64,000 nucleotides of DNA, taken from NCBI RefSeq assembly GCF_005870035.1, contig NZ_SWJG01000009.1, positions 62,001 through 126,000 of the forward strand, given 5' to 3'. How positions within the stretch are numbered: position 1 is the first letter of the stretch; each line of letters begins with the position of its first letter. Both the position numbers and the translations under genes were made by a program. Under the pieces are notes generated by a model. The model had not been told where the DNA came from. It did no database searches and saw nothing but the letters and a program-made list of their open reading frames with translations. This stretch comes from Spirosoma lacussanchae (lineage in GTDB: Bacteria; Bacteroidota; Bacteroidia; Cytophagales; Spirosomataceae). This document shows positions 24,836 through 32,453 of this stretch, in pieces.

Positions 24836-25924
24836 ATGCCGAATCAACTACGACTGGAATTATTTACACCCGTTCATGACGACCGCCCCGTGTTCGTATC
24901 GGGCTCGTTTAACGACTGGAACCCCGCCGATGAGGCCTTCCGGATGCAGCCCGACGGCGACGGGCAATATACCTTCACCTTCCCGGCCGATATATCGTTG
25001 CCCGAAACGGTCGACTATAAATACACCAAAGGCGGCTGGGATCATGTCGAACTGAGTTCGGCGGGAGAGGGCGTACCGAACCGAACCACGGGCTCGCAGC
25101 CCCATGCCGAGCCCGACATCGTGCCCCACTGGCGGTGGTTTGGGCAGGCGTTCAACCCCGAATTTCTGCCAAAACAGGTCGGCGAGGATTTTCACCTGCC
25201 CCAGCTCGACACCAACCGCCGGGTAATGGTGCTGCTGCCGCATGATTACGAAAATCATCCGGACAAGCGCTATCCGGTGCTGTACATGAACGACGGCCAG
25301 AACCTACTGGGCGAGGGCGTCGGCTACGGCAGCTGGCGCGTGGAAGAAAAACTGGCGATGCTGGCCAGCCGACGGCGCCACGACCTGATCATCGTTACCA
25401 TCGATCATGGCGAAGAGCAGCGCCTGCAGGAATATACCGTTGAGAAAACCCGCATGGCCGGTCGGGCGCGCGGACGCGACTATCTTAAATTCATTCGCAA
25501 TACGCTCAAACCCACTGTCGACGCTAAGCTGCGTACCTTACCCGATGCCGAACACACCGGTATCGGCGGTAGCTCGCTGGGGGGGCTAATCAGCGTGTAT
25601 GCGGGGCTGATGCACCCCGATGTGTTTGGGCGACTGATGGTTTTCTCGCCCTCGCTCTGGATTTCGCCTAAAATCTACTTCGATGCCATTCGGTTCAAGG
25701 CGCCCGTGCCGATGCGGGTGTTTGTGTACGGGGGTGCGGCCGAATCGAAGTACATGGTGCCCAATCTCGAACGGTTTAAAGAGTCGCTCGTGAAGCAGCA
25801 ATATGGCGGCAATCCCATCGATATGTATTTGTCTATCTACCCCGACGGCACCCACGAAGAAATTCACTGGAGTCGTGAGTTTCCGCGGGCTGTTGAGTGG
25901 TTATTTTACGGAGAACACCCATGA
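24836..25924 (+). CDS. Esterase with N-terminal CBM48-like domain
   Basis: A 362-aa cytoplasmic protein. The first 85 residues form an early-set/CBM48-like beta domain (FVSGSFNDWNPADEAF...DYKYTKGGW), followed by an esterase D/Fes-type alpha/beta hydrolase: YPVLYMNDGQNLL, nucleophile elbow GGSSLGG, and a late HEEIHWSREFP with the catalytic His region. Similar enzymes cleave siderophore or sugar esters. It overlaps the next gene by 4 bp (ATGA), so the two are translated together. The substrate is unknown. Confidence 0.85.
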   Translation: MPNQLRLELFTPVHDDRPVFVSGSFNDWNPADEAFRMQPDGDGQYTFTFPADISLPETVDYKYTKGGWDHVELSSAGEGVPNRTTGSQPHAEPDIVPHWRWFGQAFNPEFLPKQVGEDFHLPQLDTNRRVMVLLPHDYENHPDKRYPVLYMNDGQNLLGEGVGYGSWRVEEKLAMLASRRRHDLIIVTIDHGEEQRLQEYTVEKTRMAGRARGRDYLKFIRNTLKPTVDAKLRTLPDAEHTGIGGSSLGGLISVYAGLMHPDVFGRLMVFSPSLWISPKIYFDAIRFKAPVPMRVFVYGGAAESKYMVPNLERFKESLVKQQYGGNPIDMYLSIYPDGTHEEIHWSREFPRAVEWLFYGEHP

Positions 25925-27393
25925 TTATTACCTACACAACCCAGGCGCCCACCACTGGCGACCGTATCATTCCCCTTGTACAAACCGAGTCGCTGGCCGA
26001 TCGGCTGGCGCCACTGGCCGATGAACTGGCTGTTCCTGTCGATGTGCTGCCGCGTGATTTTAAGGCCGACGCCCGCGAGGTTATGTCGCTCTACGGTTCC
26101 GGCGGTACCAAAACTTACCTGCTCGGACTGGGCAAAAAACCGCAGGCTATGGACTGGCTGCGGGCCTTTCGCAAACTTATCTTCGATCAGAAAGCCAGAC
26201 TAGCTGAGCAGGTGTGGGTAGACCTGACCGATGCCGACGGAGCCACCGTAGAAGCGGTTGTTCTGGGTATACGCGGGGGCACCTACGACCTGCGGCTGTT
26301 TCAGACCGACAAGCCCGAACCGCCCGCGTTCCTGACCGATGCCGGCCGGCTGACGCTGGTGGTGTCTGCCGACCAGGAAGAAGCCGTACAGACATCTCTG
26401 AACCGGGCCGAAGTCATCGCGCAGACGACCCGTCAGATGCTCGACCTGATGAACGCCCCCGCCAACCTGAAATCGCCCGAACGGCTGAGCGACTGGGCTG
26501 TGGCGTCGGGTCGGGAACATGGCTACGCGGTAACGGTGCTGAACCGGGCCGAACTCGAACGTCAGGGGCTGAACGCGTTGCTCAGCGTGGCGCAGGGCAG
26601 TGACGTGCCGCCCGTGCTGATCGTGGCCGAATACAAACCCGAAGGCATAGACAAAGCGCCGACGGTCGGGCTGGTCGGCAAGGGCGTTACCTTCGATACG
26701 GGGGGCGTTTCGATCAAGGATTCGGCCAACATGCACCTGATGAAGAGCGATATGGGTGGAGCAGCCGCCGTGCTGGGAACGGTAGAAGTAGCCGCCAGAC
26801 TCAGGCTTCCCGTTCACCTGATCGGTATTGTACCCGCTACCGAAAACTCCACCGATGGGCGCTCGACCAAACCGGGGGATGTCATTACGGCCTACAACGG
26901 AAAAACCATCGAGGTGATCGACACCGATGCCGAAGGGCGGGTAATTCTGGCCGACGGGCTGGGCTATATGCTGCGCCACTACCAGCCCGATGTGCTGATC
27001 GACCTGGCTACGCTGACCGGCAGTGTGATCGGTACGCTGGGTTACCACGCGGCCGGTCTGTTTTCGAACAACGACGACCTGGCCAGCCAGCTTACCGCAT
27101 CGGCCGACCGCACCGGCGAGCGGCTCTGGCGCCTGCCCATCTGGGACCTGTACAAAGACGACATCCGATCAGACGTGGCCGATGTGAAAAATTTTCACGG
27201 CAAACCCATCAACGGGGCCATTGCAGCCGCTAAATTCCTGGAGGTGTTTATCGAAGGGCACCCGGCCTGGGCGCACCTGGATATTGCCGGTATGGCCTTT
27301 GCCGATACCGAATTTGGCTCGCAGAAAAACGCAACGGGTTATGGGATTCGGCTGCTAATTGATTACTTGCGTACAATACCGGCCAACGGCTGA
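25921..27393 (+). CDS. M17 leucyl aminopeptidase family protein
   Basis: A 490-aa metallopeptidase. The catalytic domain shows GKGVTFDTGGVSIK, SDMGGAAAV and DTDAEGRVILADGL, carrying the two-metal ligands and the bicarbonate-site Arg typical of PepA. It releases N-terminal residues from peptides in the cytosol as a hexamer. ATG 25921 overlaps the esterase stop. It is followed after 50 bp by an ATP-grasp gene, a combination that hints at a small-peptide metabolic operon. Confidence 0.92.
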   Translation: MIITYTTQAPTTGDRIIPLVQTESLADRLAPLADELAVPVDVLPRDFKADAREVMSLYGSGGTKTYLLGLGKKPQAMDWLRAFRKLIFDQKARLAEQVWVDLTDADGATVEAVVLGIRGGTYDLRLFQTDKPEPPAFLTDAGRLTLVVSADQEEAVQTSLNRAEVIAQTTRQMLDLMNAPANLKSPERLSDWAVASGREHGYAVTVLNRAELERQGLNALLSVAQGSDVPPVLIVAEYKPEGIDKAPTVGLVGKGVTFDTGGVSIKDSANMHLMKSDMGGAAAVLGTVEVAARLRLPVHLIGIVPATENSTDGRSTKPGDVITAYNGKTIEVIDTDAEGRVILADGLGYMLRHYQPDVLIDLATLTGSVIGTLGYHAAGLFSNNDDLASQLTASADRTGERLWRLPIWDLYKDDIRSDVADVKNFHGKPINGAIAAAKFLEVFIEGHPAWAHLDIAGMAFADTEFGSQKNATGYGIRLLIDYLRTIPANG

Positions 27394-27443
27394 GCTGGCC
27401 GGAACCGCTCTCAACCTGCTTAGACCTTTAAATCAACGACGCC

Positions 27444-28655
27444 ATGAGTCAGCTATCGTTTCTTTGCATTGCTACGTACTTCAAAGGACAGGAGTTTATG
27501 CGGGCCTGCAAGGAGCTGGGCAATACCGTTTATCTGCTCACCGACCAGAAACTTGAACACGATGCCTGGCCCCGTGAGGCCATCGACGAGTTCTTTTTTC
27601 TGCCCTCACCAAGTAACGCTACGGCCGATCTGGACAATATGCTGATGGGGCTGGCCCATACGATGCGGTCGCGCCGGATCGACCGGGTCGTAGCACTGGA
27701 CGATTTCGACGTCGAGAAAGCCGCGCTCATCCGGGAAACGTTTCGGATCGACGGGATGGGGCAGACAACGGCGCGCTACTTCCGCGATAAGCTGGCCATG
27801 CGGATGCGGGCGCAGGCGGCTGGTATCCGGGTGCCAGCCTTCAGTGCGATCTTTCATGATGAAACCGTTACGCAGTTTCTGCAAACGACCGAAGGCCCCT
27901 GGCTCATCAAGCCGCGCGCCGAAGCCTCGACCACCGGAATCCGGAAAGTGCACTCGCTGGACGAAGCCTGGCAGGTGATTCATACGCTGGGCAACAACCG
28001 GCACAACTACCTGATCGAGCAGTTCAGACCGGGCCGGGTATACCACGTCGATTCGCTGTCGGTAGAAGGGCGGGCCATGTTTAGCCGCGCCAGCCAGTAC
28101 CTGGCTACGCCGATGGAGGTAGCGCACGGGGGCGGGGTATTTCGCACCATGACCCTGCCCAACGAGGCACCCGACACCCAGGCCCTGTACGACATTAATA
28201 ATTTGGTGCTGGAAGCCTTCGGCATGCGCTACAGCGCGTCGCATTCGGAGTACATCCGGGGCGACCACGACGGCGAATTGTATTTTCTGGAAACGGCCAG
28301 CCGGGTAGGGGGCGCGCACATTGCCGAAATGGTAGAAGCGGCTTCGGGCGTGAACCTCTGGCGCGAGTGGGCCAAACTCGAAACGGCCATGGCTCGCCAC
28401 GAGCATTATGTGCCGCCTGTCGATGAGCCCCGCCATGCGGGTCTGATCGTGTCGCTGGCCCGGCAGCAGTGGCCTGACCTGTCGGTTTTTGCCGATGAGG
28501 AAGTCTGGTGGCGCATCAACAAGGAATACCATGTCGGGCTCATTGTCCGTACCGAAGACCGATCGCGGATTCAGACCCTGCTCGATGAGTACATGCACCG
28601 TATTTACGCCGACTACCATGCATCGGCCCCGGTGCCCGATAAGCCAACGAGCTAG
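27444..28655 (+). CDS. ATP-grasp domain carboxylate ligase-like protein
   Basis: A 403-aa protein with an N-terminal Rossmann-like pre-ATP domain (about 1-105), a central ATP-grasp fold (GPWLIKPRAEASTTGIRKV for the Lys and glycine-rich loop, YLIEQF hinge) and the metal-binding LYFLETASRVGGAHIAE block. ATP-grasp enzymes activate a carboxylate as acyl phosphate and join it to an amine or thiol. The partner is unknown. It lies downstream of the esterase and aminopeptidase on the same strand. Confidence 0.85.
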   Translation: MSQLSFLCIATYFKGQEFMRACKELGNTVYLLTDQKLEHDAWPREAIDEFFFLPSPSNATADLDNMLMGLAHTMRSRRIDRVVALDDFDVEKAALIRETFRIDGMGQTTARYFRDKLAMRMRAQAAGIRVPAFSAIFHDETVTQFLQTTEGPWLIKPRAEASTTGIRKVHSLDEAWQVIHTLGNNRHNYLIEQFRPGRVYHVDSLSVEGRAMFSRASQYLATPMEVAHGGGVFRTMTLPNEAPDTQALYDINNLVLEAFGMRYSASHSEYIRGDHDGELYFLETASRVGGAHIAEMVEAASGVNLWREWAKLETAMARHEHYVPPVDEPRHAGLIVSLARQQWPDLSVFADEEVWWRINKEYHVGLIVRTEDRSRIQTLLDEYMHRIYADYHASAPVPDKPTS

Positions 28656-28667
28656 CTAAAGCAGCTG

Positions 28668-29060
28668 TCAGGCTGCTGGCTCGATCAGATCCCAGAGATT
28701 CCCGTACAGGTCCTCAAAAACGGCGACCGTGCCGTAGGGCATGGTGTCGGGCTGGCGAACAAACCTGACGCCCCGGGCCGTCATGGCATGGTAGTCGCGC
28801 CAGAAATCATCGGTATGCAGAAACAGGAAAACCCGGCCGCCGGTCTGGTTGCCGACGCGGCTCAGCTGCTCGTCGTTATCGGCTTTGGCCAGCAGCAGGG
28901 CACAGGAGCCATGGCCGGGCGGAGCCACCCGTACCCAGCGTTTGGTTTCGCTCAGGGGCGTATCTTCCAGTAAGACAAAGCTTAATTTTTCGGTATAAAA
29001 CCGGATGGCGTCGTCGTAATCGGCAACCACGAGCGCCATATGGACAAGACGTTGATTCAT
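28668..29060 (-). CDS. VOC (glyoxalase/bleomycin resistance) family protein
   Basis: A 130-aa single-domain VOC protein: MNQRLVHMALVVADYDDAIRFYTEKLSF at the N-terminus and VAVFEDLYGNLWDLIEP at the C-terminus. The fold supports metal-dependent isomerases, dioxygenases and drug-binding proteins. The closing Glu (LIEP) and N-terminal His (VHMAL) are the usual metal ligands. It is convergent with the ATP-grasp gene (13-bp gap), where a short AGCAGC/GCTGCT hairpin lies at 28660-28677. Confidence 0.88.
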   Translation of the reverse strand: MNQRLVHMALVVADYDDAIRFYTEKLSFVLLEDTPLSETKRWVRVAPPGHGSCALLLAKADNDEQLSRVGNQTGGRVFLFLHTDDFWRDYHAMTARGVRFVRQPDTMPYGTVAVFEDLYGNLWDLIEPAA

Positions 29061-29115
29061 ACAGTTGTTTATCAGAGCGCCAGCAAGGGATTGGTGCGCT
29101 GACTAGTTGACTTCG

Positions 29116-30474
29116 TTAGTCAGCTTTTTCGATCAGCCCCGTCATCATTTCTTTAAAGTAGTCGCCGTTATACGGGCCAAACCAGTTCATGTCGCGGGTT
29201 TCGTAGGTCGTTCGGTTGTAATACCGGTCGGGTGTGACGTAGCCGATGTAGCCGCCGTTGAAGCTGGTAACGAGCAGGTTGAGGCCCTTCTGACTGGCCA
29301 CGGGTTGTAGTTCTGCGGCCAGTTCGCCCGAGAAATCGCAGGGGGTGCTGACGAGTACGGTTTGTCCGATGCGCAGCGCTTTCAGGTCGGATGGGTAGTC
29401 GCCGTAGAGGGCGTAGAAGAGCCACGGCCGCACGCGCCAGTTGCCGATGATGCGGGGGTGGGGTTCGCGCAAACCGAGTGGGAGCGTCAGCAGCGCCAGC
29501 GTCGAGTCAGAGCGGGACTGGATGGCAGAAACGGTACGCTCGATGCGCAGCGCCAGATCGCCGGCATAATTACGAATCTCCTGAAAATCGGTGGTGCCGC
29601 GTGCCTGCGGACCGGTGCTGCCGACCGGCCCGGCCAGGAACAGGGCAAACGTGGCTGCCTTCTTCTCCAGCCGGTCGACCAGCGAGCCCGGATAGTCGCG
29701 GCTGAGGTAATCGCCATTGTCGCCGTTGAAGAGGGTCGCGTGGCCCGCAAAGGAACACAGCAGGGCCGAGGTGCCGTCGGCTTTTTGCAGCTTCAGCAGT
29801 CGGATGGCCCCATCGAGCGGACCCGTTGGCCCCGAGAAACCGATGCGGTTGTAGATATGGTCGGTAGCGTCGGTCTGGCCGTAGCCGATCTGTACGGGCG
29901 CCAGACTGGCCTGCGCCTGTCGAATGGCGGTAAGAACACCGTCGGTGATTCGGCTGACCAGCTGTTCGTCATACCCCCCGGCAATCAACTGACCGACCAG
30001 TCCCGGCGCCCAGCCGCCCACGCTGTTGTGGGAGTGTATAGCCCCTGTATAGATATTTTCCCAGCGTAGCCCGACCTCGGGTAAGCGTTTTTTGAGCTGC
30101 TCCACTACCGTAGGGGGCGTAATGAGCAGATCCAGCGCTACAACGGCCACGCGCGTGCTGCCGTTATCGAGAACGATGGCGCGGGCGTAAATCGAGTCGC
30201 TCACCACCCGCCAGTGACGGCCGCGCCGTTCGCCGTAGCCGCCGGTGGGGGTAGTATAGGGTGGGGTAATGTTGGCTTTGGCCCAGCCCGCCCGGATCGC
30301 GGCCTTCGCCGGGGCGGGTGCAGGGAGCTGAGCCAGCCGCTGCCGGGTCTGCGTATAGTAGGGCATCTGCCGGTAAGGCGTATCATCGACCGGAACCAGG
30401 CCAATGGCCAGTATAAACACCACGAGCAGAACCAGACCCAGAATGATTCGCAGAATAATACGCACAACCCGCAT
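29116..30474 (-). CDS. Neutral/alkaline ceramidase family protein
   Basis: A 452-aa protein with one N-terminal membrane anchor (IILRIILGLVLLVVFILAIGLV) and the neutral ceramidase N-terminal domain: AGWAKANITPPYTTPTGGYG at the domain start, GAIHSHNSVGGW for zinc-binding histidines, and FAGHATLF. It is shorter than two-domain neutral ceramidases. Family members hydrolyse the amide bond of ceramide. Bacteroidota make sphingolipids, so a self-lipid role is possible, but carbohydrate or other amides cannot be excluded. ATG 30474 gives a sensible anchor. A terminator-like hairpin lies 64 bp upstream on the same strand. Confidence 0.85.
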   Translation of the reverse strand: MRVVRIILRIILGLVLLVVFILAIGLVPVDDTPYRQMPYYTQTRQRLAQLPAPAPAKAAIRAGWAKANITPPYTTPTGGYGERRGRHWRVVSDSIYARAIVLDNGSTRVAVVALDLLITPPTVVEQLKKRLPEVGLRWENIYTGAIHSHNSVGGWAPGLVGQLIAGGYDEQLVSRITDGVLTAIRQAQASLAPVQIGYGQTDATDHIYNRIGFSGPTGPLDGAIRLLKLQKADGTSALLCSFAGHATLFNGDNGDYLSRDYPGSLVDRLEKKAATFALFLAGPVGSTGPQARGTTDFQEIRNYAGDLALRIERTVSAIQSRSDSTLALLTLPLGLREPHPRIIGNWRVRPWLFYALYGDYPSDLKALRIGQTVLVSTPCDFSGELAAELQPVASQKGLNLLVTSFNGGYIGYVTPDRYYNRTTYETRDMNWFGPYNGDYFKEMMTGLIEKAD

Positions 30475-30537
30475 AGAAGCCTTCAAATAATGAAACCGGG
30501 ACGCAAGCAACAAAAAAACTGCCGAACCCGAAAACAT

Positions 30538-30622
30538 AAAAAAGGCACCAGGGATACCCCGATGCCTTTCAATACGCTGCCGGTTACCCGGCTCCTCAAA
30601 CTAACTTCCCTATTACGTTAGT
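30538..30622 (-). ncRNA. Candidate structured leader or small RNA ending in a terminator
   Basis: Three successive hairpins read on the minus strand: 30622-30600 (ACTAAC/GTTAGT), 30592-30579 (GCCGG/CCGGC) and 30569-30541 (AAAGGCA/TGCCTTT with an inner GGG/CCC), the last running into T6. No protein gene lies upstream on that strand for the terminator to serve. It could be an independent small RNA or a regulated 5-prime leader of the ceramidase gene. I do not recognise a known riboswitch class and see no strong promoter. Confidence 0.4.
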
Positions 30623-30955
30623 CTCATCTACCGAAAACGGGTCTGGCTACGGCCAAAAACCAGCTTTCGGTTATTACCAGGGCGTGTGTAACTACACCTG
30701 AATTTGCTGGATGAAGATCAGCCAGCTTATGACTGCATCTGTACATACGCCTGGGTTTGTACTTCGGATTTTCTAGGGGGGAAAAAATTTAAAAAATATA
30801 CACCGGCGGGTAAGTAGCAAGTCTGGTATTATCTGAATGACTTATGTAATTTTTAGATAAATATGGGGGAATACAGCTAGGTTTCAAATCAATTATCCTA
30901 CTCAATTAGTAGTGTATGGCGTTGGCTGTTTTTACCGGTAGTCGACTGCCTGATT
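30623..30955. other. AT-rich intergenic region before the MFS gene
   Basis: This stretch is visibly AT-rich around 30780-30900 with A/T runs and no plausible ORF. A one-mismatch minus-7 element (TAGGTTTC, 30878-30885) could serve the MFS gene. Nothing else is supported. Confidence 0.4.
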
Positions 30956-32257
30956 ATGCTGAAAAACCGTCGACTCCTGCTCATTTTTGCGATCGTTTTT
31001 GTTGATGTCGTTGCCGCCAACGGTCTGGGTGCGCTGGTTACCAAATACGTAGTGGCCCTGCCCCTGAAGCCCATGATGCTGACGGGCGGAACCGCGCTAA
31101 TGCTGGGTATTCAGCTGGCGCTGTCGCCGGCTATTGGTCACTGGTCCGATAAGGCCGGTCGGCGGCCGGTGGCGATTGCGGTTACGATCACGTCGCTGAT
31201 TTCGACCCTGTTTCTGTGGCCCCTGAAATCCTGGGGGTATATCGTAAACCGATCCATGAAAGGCGGTACGAACGGTTTGTACGCCGTCATGCGGTCGGCG
31301 GTGGCCGATATTGCACCGAAAGAGAAACTGCTGAACTGGTCGGGGGTACTGAGTTTCATGGTTGGGGCCGGCTCGGCCGTAGGCGGCATGGTAACGGCTA
31401 TTTTGCTGTATCTGTCGCCCGAGGCCCGCATCGATGCCATGCCAACCGTTATCGTACTGACTGCGCTGGGGGTACTGAATATTGGGCTGGTCCTCTGTTT
31501 CAAAGAAACCAACGACGAGGCTGGACAGGAGAAGCCTGATTACAAAGCCATTGTTGCCAAAGCGCTCAATGCGCTGAAAGTCATCACGCTCTGGCGTCAG
31601 CTCGACGAGTCGGAGAAACAGGTGCCGGGTATCAAGCCGCTCTTCATCCTGAACATGCTGGCTACCCTCGGCTTCGGCTATTACGCGTTCTTTCTGGCTT
31701 TTCTGACCCAGAGTGATCTAAACATGGGGCCGCTCGACACGGCCTATTTCTTTACGTATTTTGGTCTGTTGGCGTTTATCTCCAACTACATTTTCTTCGA
31801 ATACATCGTCCACCGCATCAATAAGCGCAAAGCCATTTTTTTCATCGTAGGCACCAGCATTCTGCTACAGATTGGTTACATGTTCTCCGAGTCGTCGGTA
31901 ACGTTGCTGTACATCATTGCCGGTATCGATGCCGTAGTAGTATCGCTCATTGGCGGTCTGATCGGGGCCATGCTCTCGGTAGTAACCAAAGAAGGGGGCG
32001 GACAGGGCGAGGTGTTTGGTAATATTCAGGCCCTGGGCGGAGTGGCCAGTTTCGTGACGGCGCTGGTCAATAGCCTGTTGTCGGGCGTAAGTATGATCGC
32101 TCCGTTCATCTTTTGCGCGCTGAGTTCGCTGGTCGTGCTCTGGTGGACGATGCGCCTGCCCGACGATGCCCGAAAATACACCGACCGGATCGAAGCCGAC
32201 CAGCCCACCGACGAAGCCGACGAGCAGCCCCAGGCCATGCAGTCCGCCCGCGCCTGA
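30956..32257 (+). CDS. MFS transporter (TetA-like drug or solute efflux)
   Basis: A 433-aa polytopic protein with about 12 predicted TM helices and motif A as GHWSDKAGRRPVA between TM2 and TM3, the mark of proton-coupled DHA1-type transporters such as TetA. A central cytoplasmic loop (about 185-215) splits the two halves, and the C-terminus is acidic and Gln-rich. The substrate is unknown. It ends in the terminator at 32271-32305. Confidence 0.88.
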   Translation: MLKNRRLLLIFAIVFVDVVAANGLGALVTKYVVALPLKPMMLTGGTALMLGIQLALSPAIGHWSDKAGRRPVAIAVTITSLISTLFLWPLKSWGYIVNRSMKGGTNGLYAVMRSAVADIAPKEKLLNWSGVLSFMVGAGSAVGGMVTAILLYLSPEARIDAMPTVIVLTALGVLNIGLVLCFKETNDEAGQEKPDYKAIVAKALNALKVITLWRQLDESEKQVPGIKPLFILNMLATLGFGYYAFFLAFLTQSDLNMGPLDTAYFFTYFGLLAFISNYIFFEYIVHRINKRKAIFFIVGTSILLQIGYMFSESSVTLLYIIAGIDAVVVSLIGGLIGAMLSVVTKEGGGQGEVFGNIQALGGVASFVTALVNSLLSGVSMIAPFIFCALSSLVVLWWTMRLPDDARKYTDRIEADQPTDEADEQPQAMQSARA

Positions 32258-32270
32258 CCCGACGAGCAAC

Positions 32271-32305
32271 AAGCCCGGTCTGTTTTCGTAATAGGCCGGG
32301 TTTTT
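32271..32305 (+). terminator. Terminator after the MFS gene
   Basis: CCCGG (32274-32278) pairs with CCGGG (32296-32300) and is extended by A-T pairs, then T5. It directly follows the MFS stop. Confidence 0.65.
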
Positions 32306-32347
32306 GCATGTACACGGCTGGGCAACCCGCCCACCCGGAGTTTTGCT

Positions 32348-32355
32348 TATATTTG
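32348..32355 (+). promoter_or_regulatory. Minus-7 element TATATTTG of thrA
   Basis: TATATTTG is a perfect TAnnTTTG. The predicted leader of about 90 nt includes a 6-bp hairpin (AGCGAT at 32400-32405 with ATCGCT at 32413-32418) and the 8-bp tandem repeats that follow. No clear TTG is found at minus 33. Confidence 0.55.
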
Positions 32356-32413
32356 CTCCCCCAATTACCCTCATCAACGGCTTCCAGAAATTAGTGAGCA
32401 GCGATACCCAGAA

Positions 32414-32445
32414 TCGCTCAGTCGCTCAATCACTTAATCGCTCAT
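32414..32445 (+). repeat. Four 8-bp tandem units in the thrA leader
   Basis: Units TCGCTCAG, TCGCTCAA, TCACTTAA and TCGCTCAT run head to tail and end 8 nt before the thrA ATG. They could vary in copy number by slippage and thereby shift the leader length. Confidence 0.6.
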
Positions 32446-32453
32446 TGTAAAAA

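Noticed and set aside
22685-24836. Retron associated with the HNH nuclease
   Set aside because: No reverse transcriptase gene or msr/msd-like inverted repeats flank the pair.
32258-32453. Threonine-type leader peptide attenuator before thrA
   Set aside because: No short ORF rich in Thr or Ile codons and no alternative terminator were seen in the leader.
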